This document shows positions 42,314 through 47,813 of a DNA stretch of 47,813 nucleotides, piece after piece; position 1 is the stretch's first letter, and the number at the start of each line of letters is the position of its first letter. The DNA is from Botrimarina hoheduenensis (GTDB lineage Bacteria > Planctomycetota > Planctomycetia > Pirellulales > Lacipirellulaceae): NCBI RefSeq assembly GCF_007859815.1, contig NZ_SJPH01000002.1, positions 1-47,813 of the forward strand. The letters run 5' to 3'. Below the pieces are notes generated by a model. That model had not been told where the DNA came from, did no database searches, and was given only the letters and a program-made list of their open reading frames with translations. The position numbers were made by a program, and so were the translations under genes.

Positions 42314-42718
42314 ATGCCGAAGAAGCACAACCGCAAATTGGGGATTCTTGGTGCGGCGATGACCACCGCGAGGATCCCAGGATTCAGTCTGCAAGTGATG
42401 ACGGCTGTTCGTGACGACCTGGAAGCGGTGATGATCGACAGTGGCTATCTGAATGGTGCCCCGTTCGAGTGGGTGACGATCTCGCTACGCTACGGCCTCA
42501 AGAACGAGGATGAACCGCACTACGAACGGATCAACAAAGAATACGGCGACCTGCCGCTCGCAATTGAACTCGACACGAACGAGTTACGGTCTTGCGACCG
42601 TGGAGAATTAGCAAAGGCTTTCGAGATTGCTGCGTTGAAGGCTCTCGTTCACGCTGGCCGGAAGTTCAACCTTGAGTACGCAGCGTTAGAATCACGACTT
42701 AAAGCATACGTGGGATAG
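42314..42718 (+). CDS. Probable immunity protein for the GIY-YIG-like toxin
   Basis: A 134-residue acidic, helical protein starting 8 bp after the toxin stop. It contains WVTISLRYGLKNEDEPHYER and KEYGDLPLAIELDTNELRSC. The pattern resembles small immunity proteins of polymorphic toxin systems; I cannot assign a family number. ATG 42314 or 42359 could be the start. Placement directly after a toxin tip is the main evidence. Confidence 0.6.
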   Translation: MPKKHNRKLGILGAAMTTARIPGFSLQVMTAVRDDLEAVMIDSGYLNGAPFEWVTISLRYGLKNEDEPHYERINKEYGDLPLAIELDTNELRSCDRGELAKAFEIAALKALVHAGRKFNLEYAALESRLKAYVG

Positions 42719-42872
42719 GACGCAGCCTGCACCCCGTCACCCCATCCGAATCACAACCCGCTCCCTGCCGATAGGGCCTTACATACCCCATTGACCGGGC
42801 CTGCTCATCACCGGTCGGTTCATCCCCACCCCCGGTTCAGTGGGGTAGTGAGTGTTGGAGGTAACGCGGCTG

Positions 42873-42947
42873 TCACCCCGCGTGCTTGGTCGGTACGAAC
42901 TGCACAACCAGTTCCCGATGGAGGGCGTCGGCGATGCGTCGGAGCAT
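42873..42947 (-). pseudogene. C-terminal fragment of an XRE-type HTH antitoxin-like protein
   Basis: The minus strand reads MLRRIADALHRELVVQFVPT then KHAG and TGA. The LRRIADALxxELVVQFVP pattern is typical of HTH antitoxins with a C-terminal strand. The 5' part is absent; the fragment ends against the inverted-repeat element at 42961-43035. It is probably a remnant. Confidence 0.5.
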
Positions 42948-42960
42948 AGCAAGCCAGCCC

Positions 42961-43035
42961 GTAGGATGGGTGGTTCTGTCGGCGAGATGCTGTTTTCCCT
43001 GGTGGGCTTGCCACCGACAGGTTCACCCATCCTAC
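42961..43035. repeat. Dispersed-type inverted repeat with 22-bp arms
   Basis: The arms GTAGGATGGGTG...CTGTCGG (42961-42982) and CCGACAG...CACCCATCCTAC (43014-43035) match in 19 of 22 positions, and 31 bases separate them. It looks like a REP/MITE-type element. It interrupts the HTH fragment. Only one copy was seen in this window. Confidence 0.7.
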
Positions 43036-43092
43036 GAGCTAAGCGGTGAACACCACCCCACCCCGCTGTCTACTTGCGTTAGGGTCCCCATC

Positions 43093-44067
43093 ATGCGACC
43101 CGCCCTCACGATCTTCCTACTCTTCGCCGGCGTTGCGTGCCTCTGGCGTGGTTTAAGCGTCACGGCGCCGGCTCATGAGCCTGTGCAGGCCCGCGCGACG
43201 CAAGTGTCGTTCTCCGTGCCTGAGGTCAGAGAGCAGCGGATCGAGACGATCCGCGTTGGCCAGCGGGTGTGGATCGGTGAAAACCCCTCGGCGGAGCGGG
43301 ACCACCGGCTAGGCGTCGATATCGCCGATCCGTCGCAGTGGCGGAAGATGACGCTCCGCTGCCCGAAGCGGGACGGCACGATCGCCAGCGTGCAGATGCT
43401 CCGCCCCTCAGCATGGCTCACCGAGCGTGACGTGCAGGTCGGCGGCCGAGTCGATATCGAGGTTCCTGAGTGCGGCATCGAGGGGCTCGCCAGTGTCCTG
43501 GCGATTGAGCCCTGCCCGCAGATCGCCGAAGGCCCCGGGCGAGTCGTCACGGCGACGTTCCATCATCAGTCGGCCCGGACGTTCGACCTATCGATCGAGG
43601 GCGCTTCCGAGCCGATTGGCGTAACGGGCAACCACCCCGTCTGGTGCGAGGAGACACGCGACTTCGTCCGGGTCGATACGCTCCGCCCGGGCGACCACGT
43701 CCGCACCACCGGCGGCCTGGCCCGCGTCGCGAGCCTCTCACCACGCGGACCCCCCGAGAGCGTCTACAACCTCGAAGTCCAACTCGAGCACGTCTACCGT
43801 GTTGGTGAAAGCGGACTCCTCGTCCATAATGCGTGTGCTAAGCCGCAGTCCGTAAACCTGTCACGCCTACGATACCCGCCTTCCCGACCCTTAGCGGATC
43901 CTGATAAGCTTGCAAAACAGGGTAAGTTCGACGTCAACGAATACACGCCAGCTATTGTAGAAAGATTGCCTAATGGCGAACTCGAGATTGTCGATGGAGT
44001 AACACGGATAGAGAACGCAAAGCTTAATGGGGTCAAAGATCTACCAGTAATAGTATACGACAGGTAG
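43093..44067 (+). CDS. Hint-like protein with ParB-like C-terminal toxin domain
   Basis: A 324-residue exported protein from ATG 43093 with signal peptide about 1-25. Residues about 45-246 resemble a Hint (intein-like) pretoxin: RIETIRVGQRVW, EPIGVTGNHPVWCEETRDF, VDTLRPGDHVRTTGG and VYNLEVQLEHVYRVGESGLL, ending VHN (His245-Asn246). The usual leading Cys and GT...V motif of active Hint are missing, so self-cleavage may be lost or altered. Residues 249-324 are a ParB/Srx-like fold (SRLRYPPSRPLADPDKL, IVERLPNGELEIVDGVTRIE and LPVIVYDR), a known toxin-domain type. The next gene is probably its immunity partner. Confidence 0.7.
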   Translation: MRPALTIFLLFAGVACLWRGLSVTAPAHEPVQARATQVSFSVPEVREQRIETIRVGQRVWIGENPSAERDHRLGVDIADPSQWRKMTLRCPKRDGTIASVQMLRPSAWLTERDVQVGGRVDIEVPECGIEGLASVLAIEPCPQIAEGPGRVVTATFHHQSARTFDLSIEGASEPIGVTGNHPVWCEETRDFVRVDTLRPGDHVRTTGGLARVASLSPRGPPESVYNLEVQLEHVYRVGESGLLVHNACAKPQSVNLSRLRYPPSRPLADPDKLAKQGKFDVNEYTPAIVERLPNGELEIVDGVTRIENAKLNGVKDLPVIVYDR

Positions 44068-44070
44068 CAA

Positions 44071-44367
44071 ATGATAGATAGGGATCGCATATACATCGAG
44101 CTTCTGCGGAACGGTCTTTTGGTACTTCGCCAGGCCATTGAGCATAGGGACTTTGACTGGGCGTTCGCTGAGGTAGAGTTCCTCCACAATCTGCCCACAC
44201 TTATCGGAGAGCTAAACGAGGAGCGACACGCTTACTTTAAGGACCAAGAGTGCGAACTGTACGATAGCAGGATCGCGAAGCTAAAATGCGAACGGGCTCG
44301 GCGCAACCCCAAGGTGTTCTACGCGGACCTGCTGGAGGAGCTTAGAAACACTCGCCACCCCACATGA
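44071..44367 (+). CDS. Probable immunity protein for the ParB-like toxin
   Basis: A 98-residue acidic, helical protein starting 3 bp after the toxin stop. It opens MIDRDRIYIELLRNGLLVLR and is rich in Glu/Leu, with a helical second half (DLLEELRNTRHPT). No family is recognised, but close coupling directly after a toxin C-terminal domain is the usual immunity arrangement. Confidence 0.6.
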   Translation: MIDRDRIYIELLRNGLLVLRQAIEHRDFDWAFAEVEFLHNLPTLIGELNEERHAYFKDQECELYDSRIAKLKCERARRNPKVFYADLLEELRNTRHPT

Positions 44368-44446
44368 TATAAATTGTGCCGCCGTTTTGTACTTGTTTCG
44401 TGTATTATGTGAGTCCACTCTTTTTAGAAGCGAAGAGGTGGATTGG

Positions 44447-44848
44447 ATGCCCGAATCTCAAGACATATGCGTCTTTCGGGCGATGGGCGACGACTTCGAC
44501 GCGAATCAGTTCCTAGCGGAGTGGTCTTTGCCAAGACCTTCCGTGTTCAAGAAGGGGGAGACACGTCCATCTCGTTGCAGTCCATCACGGACGAGCGGAC
44601 TTGTTTGCGAAGTCAGCTCTGGAGATCTGGAGAGTCAAATTGCTGGCGCGGTGAGGTTCCTAGAAGACTACCGGATGGCAATAGTCGAGCTACGAAACTG
44701 TGAAGATGTCGAGTCGATTGGCGTCGATTTTATGTATTCACAGCCCGGTGAGTGCGCTGCCTCAGTTGAGCAGTTTTGGTTTCCCAGTAATTTGACCGGA
44801 TTGCTAGGCGAACTTGGCCTGAGCCTCTGCATCACTCGCTATGCGTAG
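44447..44848 (+). CDS. Possible additional immunity protein (DUF4279-like)
   Basis: A 133-residue protein from ATG 44447. It begins MPESQDICVFRAMGDDFDAN and contains PSVFKKGETRPSRC and SGLVCEVSSGDLESQIAGAV. This resembles small two-layer DUF4279-type proteins found as orphan immunity genes in toxin loci. The match is by pattern only. It lies between the toxin/immunity pair and a truncated copy of the toxin leader. Confidence 0.5.
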   Translation: MPESQDICVFRAMGDDFDANQFLAEWSLPRPSVFKKGETRPSRCSPSRTSGLVCEVSSGDLESQIAGAVRFLEDYRMAIVELRNCEDVESIGVDFMYSQPGECAASVEQFWFPSNLTGLLGELGLSLCITRYA

Positions 44849-44896
44849 ACGCACACGTTAGGGCTCGCTCCGCGGCTTGTCTTTAGGACCCCGATC

Positions 44897-45154
44897 ATGC
44901 GACCAGCCATCTCGATCTTGCTGCTCTTATCCGGCGTTGCGTGCCTCTGGCGTGGTTTAAGCGTCACGGCGCCGGCTCTCGAGCCTGTGCAGGCCCGCGC
45001 GACGCGGGTGTCACTCTCGGCGCCGGCGGCGCCGATGGTTCGCGAGCAGCGGATCGAGACGATCCGCGTTGGCCAGCGGGTGTGGATCGGTGAAAACCCC
45101 TCGGCGGAGCGGCAAGATATTCCTCCGCCTCTTGAAGGATTCTATTTCCTCTGA
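44897..45154 (+). pseudogene. Truncated second copy of the Hint-protein leader
   Basis: An 85-residue frame copies the first about 70 residues of the gene at 43093: MRPAISILLLLSGVACLWRG, LSVTAPALEPVQARA and IETIRVGQRVWIGENPSAER. Similarity also covers the upstream CCCC(G/A)TC leader and ends abruptly at GCGGAGCGG (45110), after which an unrelated 15-residue end follows. It is a partial duplication that lacks the toxin. Confidence 0.8.
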
Positions 45155-45351
45155 GGCTTCTGCATGCTGATTTAGGCGTGGATGTCTTGGCGCTTTGTAG
45201 AATCCCACTCTCTGGGGCATGCAAGACGCTCTGGTTTTTTCGGGTGAAAGTCTCTTAGCGTGTATTACGACAGTAATCTGCTTAACACCCTCGGAAGTGC
45301 ATTAGGCTGTAGCTTGAATGACCCCACCCTCTTCAACCCCGGAGGCTCCCT

Positions 45352-45541
45352 ATGTCACGTGGCAACAAGATCCCGGCGCCGGAGATGCCCGAGTGGCCGG
45401 CGGAGATGGCGCCGGTTGATTGCTTGGTGCGGATCAGGTACGCGCTCGATCGGAGTGAAACAGGCAACATGCCAAGCGCGCGGAGTTATCGAGTATTTAC
45501 TCAAAAACCCCGGCAACATACCGCCAGAACTCGAAGAATAA
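45352..45541 (+). pseudogene. Small gene with a 1-base insertion
   Basis: ATG 45352 has GGAGG eight bases upstream. The first frame gives MSRGNKIPAPEMPEWPAEMA, then VDCLVRIRYALDRSETGNMP. At 45478-45485 (AGCGCGCGGA) the sense moves to the next frame: GVIEYLLKNPGNIPPELEE and TAA at 45541. Removing one base would join the two. I do not recognise the family. It contains the 18-bp sequence resembling the palindrome near attL. It is the last gene inside the island. Confidence 0.5.
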
Positions 45542-45638
45542 CGCGCTCGATCGCAATGCCTTGCAATTCGGCAGCGATCGCGTAGAGTCTCGTGGAACGT
45601 AGAGGAAAACGTCGCTCAGACGCCACGTCTTGGCCGGA

Positions 45639-45684
<46 letters not shown>

Positions 45685-45890
45685 GCCGGCTGCAAGGAGT
45701 TGCAGCGGGCTGCTTGACTGTGCATTTCTTGGGGTTTCGGCCAAACCCTGCCGTGGCGTGCAGCCCTCTGCGTGCAGGCGGTGCAGCGCCTGGCGTAGCG
45801 CTCCGGCAATCCTCGGCTTTAAAATCGACAGACGAGGGCGCGGCAGGCTCTTGCTGACTCGCGCTGCTTGGCGATCGGTAGCGAGCGTGG

Positions 45891-47812
45891 TCAGGACTTT
45901 TGCTTCAGGAAGCCCGTCGCTCCCGCGATGATTAGTGGCAACAGCACGAGGTTGGTCACCTGCATCAAGGCGGCGTAGTCCTCGTACTTCAAGCCCCTGC
46001 AGCTGACCGGCCAAGTGAAAGCGATCGGCTTGCCGGACGGATTCCATTCGCCTTCGGCGACGAGGTCGATCACCGGCAGCTGCAACCGCAGCGCGATAAA
46101 CCCCGCGGCGGTGGCGGTCCATTCTGCCGGGGTCGGGGGGCTCAAGCTGTCGCTGAGCTCCGGCCACTTGACCGTCTTATTTTCAAACGCCTCGATCGTT
46201 CGCGGGAGATACACGGGGGGCAACACCAGCGCGGTCGAGCGCGATACCGACTCCCCATCGAGGAACATGCCCCAGTTGATCAGAAACAGCAGCAAGAACA
46301 CGTGCAAAGGGCGCGCAGGCCGCACGCCGTAGCCCAAACAGAAGTCGAGCCCCCAACGGCGATACGCCTGCTGCACGCGGCTGAACTCGCGCGCACCCCG
46401 CTCGACGGTCCCGTCTTCGTTCACCCTGATAACCGGTTGATGCACCGTCTCGCGGCGCCGGCGGTCGAGAAACACGTGGTCGGCCGGCACATCGCGGCCC
46501 GCCTGCCGCAACCAGCGCTCCACGGCCGCGTAGAACGCCGGGCTGAACCGCGCGTCTGACAACAGGCCCCGCAGGTTCGAAACCTTGCCGCGCTGTCGCA
46601 GCTTGGCCGCGCACCACGCCCAGATCGCACTAATCGCATAGAGCGAGCCCACCACAACCGGAACGTAGGGGCCCTCGTCGCCCCGCGGCCGGCACAGGTA
46701 CAGGGCGATCGCGGTCAGCATTATCCACAACCCGGCACGGGCTAGGTCCCAGCGCGAGAGCGGCGGTGGTTGCTGGCTCGACTGGTAGCTGTCGGCGTCG
46801 ATCTCCTTGAACTCAAGGTTGTGCAGGTCGAGCGGCGAACGCCGGTTGTCTGCTTCTCGCCCAGCCTCGCGGGTGACGGGTCCCCCCCGAAAGCGGATTA
46901 GCTCCGCCTTGGCACCGCTCAGCAGCACTTCGGTCGGCGACCCGTCCGCCGCCTGCTGAGGGGACGAGAAGCAGAGGTCCACTTCCGAGAGCTTCGCGAA
47001 GCGGGCGTCGATGGCCCCTGACACCTGCGGGTACGGCCCGGCGGCGTCGGTCTCGTTGCCAAAAACGCGACCGACGACCGTAGCCGAGCGCAGCATGAGG
47101 TTGCCCCGCACCTTGCCGCGTGAGAAGTTCGCTTCCCCGCCGATGTGAGCGTCTTCCAAGTCGACGGTCCCCAGGACCCACTGGCCATGCAGCCCCAGAT
47201 GCCCCTTGATGGTCGCGTGCCGCAGATCGAGATCGCGCTGACGGGCTTGCCGCTGTGCGGAGCGCGGGCTCGGCTCGTGGCGGCGGTGCACATCGGTCCA
47301 TTGGGCGCGGGGCAAGAGACGATCCTCGGGCATGACCGTTTTCAAAATGTCCGCCCGCTGCGTGGCACTCCCACCGCCGGCAACGCCGCCCGACAGGTCA
47401 AGGTCGCCTTCGATCGTCGCGTGGCGCGCGAGCAGCTCTCCGACGAGGCTCACTCCGCACAGCTGCACCGGCCCCGCGACGCGCGCGTCGCTCAGGTCAA
47501 GATCGCCCAGCACGGTCCAGGCAAGACTTAGCCGGTCGCCAGGATTCTTCGGCGGCATCGACGTACCAATCGCCTGCGTGAAGACCCCGACCCCGATTCT
47601 TGCGAACAGCGCGGAGATACGGCCCCGGAAAACAGTACCATCGCGAAGGAACACGCCCCCCCCACCTCCGCCGCATCCAGATCGACGGCTTGGCCCGACT
47701 CCCCCGCGTTGACCGTCGCCTGCGAAAAATTCACCTGCCCGCTGACCTTCGCGCGGAGGTCGATCGCTCCGGTAACCCGTGTGCCATCACGGAAGAACAC
47801 GGAGCCCCCCAC
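45891..47812 (-). pseudogene. Large membrane protein with beta-helix-like repeats, frame broken at G8 tract, 5' end off the window
   Basis: The coding sequence enters from the right edge. Its first part in the window (GGSVFFRDGTRVTGAIDLRA, then VSGQVNFSQATVN and GQAVDLDAAEVGG) is in one frame. The rest, up to 587 residues ending at 45891, is in the next frame and continues with the same repeat theme (GVFLRDGTVFRGRISALFAR, LDLSDARVAGPVQL, DLDLSGGV, DLRHATIKGHLGLHG, VDLEDAHIGGEANF). The switch falls in CCCCCCCC at 47656-47663; one more base would join them. C-terminal membrane helices are visible (WIMLTAIALYLC, VVVGSLYAISAIWAWCA, LHVFLLLFLINWGMFL and a last one near VLLPLIIAGATGFL). Function unknown, possibly a surface or pore-like protein. 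Confidence 0.65.
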
Positions 47813-47813
47813 C

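Noticed and set aside
42852..43049. 65-residue plus-strand frame over HTH fragment and inverted repeat
   Set aside because: Explained by the antisense HTH remnant plus the repeat.

Overview
The window looks like chromosomal DNA of a planctomycete, probably of the Pirellulales type. The evidence is a GC-rich sequence with PEP-CTERM-tailed secreted proteins, dockerin-like repeats, a prepilin-type DUF1559 protein with an H-x9-DG tail, FecR/LamG anti-sigma-type proteins, Tat-exported Gfo/Idh/MocA and TIM-barrel enzymes, a DUF1080 protein and a DUF1580-like regulator. Genus and species cannot be named from this sequence alone.

Left chromosomal flank (1-11.4 kb). The edge carries the 3' end of an IS630-type transposase lying against a PEP-CTERM gene that has lost its 5' end and contains 36 consecutive prolines. 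Then come an isoprenylcysteine-methyltransferase-like membrane enzyme (minus), a secreted thioredoxin-fold protein without redox cysteines, about 1.1 kb of apparently decayed DNA, a small membrane protein, a BON-domain protein, a lipoprotein, an ExbB-ExbD pair followed by a TonB-like/terpenoid-cyclase-fold fusion, and two TatA-type genes, one of only 59 residues. A tRNA-Val(CAC) gene ends this flank.

Genomic island (11,444-45,682, about 34 kb). The 3' part of tRNA-Val is repeated exactly (44 bp) at 45,639-45,682, and a tyrosine integrase starts 123 bp inside the left copy. This marks an integrated element. Its left third is a replication/packaging module: integrase, two HTH regulators, a PrimPol-SF3 helicase, a repeat-rich possible origin, a ParB-like/DNA methyltransferase with a disrupted C-terminus, small genes including a HARE-HTH protein, and a terminase large subunit. 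No capsid or portal genes are present. The middle is carbohydrate cargo. A GH16 glucanase, a damaged sigma factor with a truncated anti-sigma gene, a foreign tRNA 3' fragment and a TM1410/GH114-like hydrolase lie on the minus strand. Facing them is a long plus-strand run (27.95-41.5 kb): ECF sigma factor, FecR/LamG protein, DUF1559 pseudopilin, two paralogous PEP-CTERM proteins, a spherulin-4 (GH135-like) protein, a TIM-barrel isomerase, a Gfo/Idh/MocA oxidoreductase, a SUMF1-like protein, a DUF1080 protein, a HGSNAT/DUF5009-like membrane acetyltransferase and a DUF4874/DUF4832 protein. Several junctions overlap by 1-4 bp, so much of this run is probably one operon. The combination of GH114-like, GH135-like and amino-sugar N-acetyltransferase-like genes suggests, as inference, an undescribed system for a galactosamine- or glucosamine-rich exopolysaccharide.

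Right third of the island (41.6-45.6 kb). This is a store of polymorphic-toxin pieces: an IS66 remnant, a 5'-truncated GIY-YIG-like toxin with a probable immunity gene, a Hint-like protein with a ParB-like toxin tail and a probable immunity gene, another possible immunity gene, a truncated second copy of the Hint-type leader, and a frameshifted small gene. Beyond attR a large membrane protein with beta-helix-like repeats runs off the right edge; its frame is broken at a run of eight C/G.

Several genes are disrupted by single-base shifts (near 18.25, 26.2, 45.48 and 47.66 kb). Some shifts are in homopolymers, so assembly error cannot be separated from real decay by reading alone.
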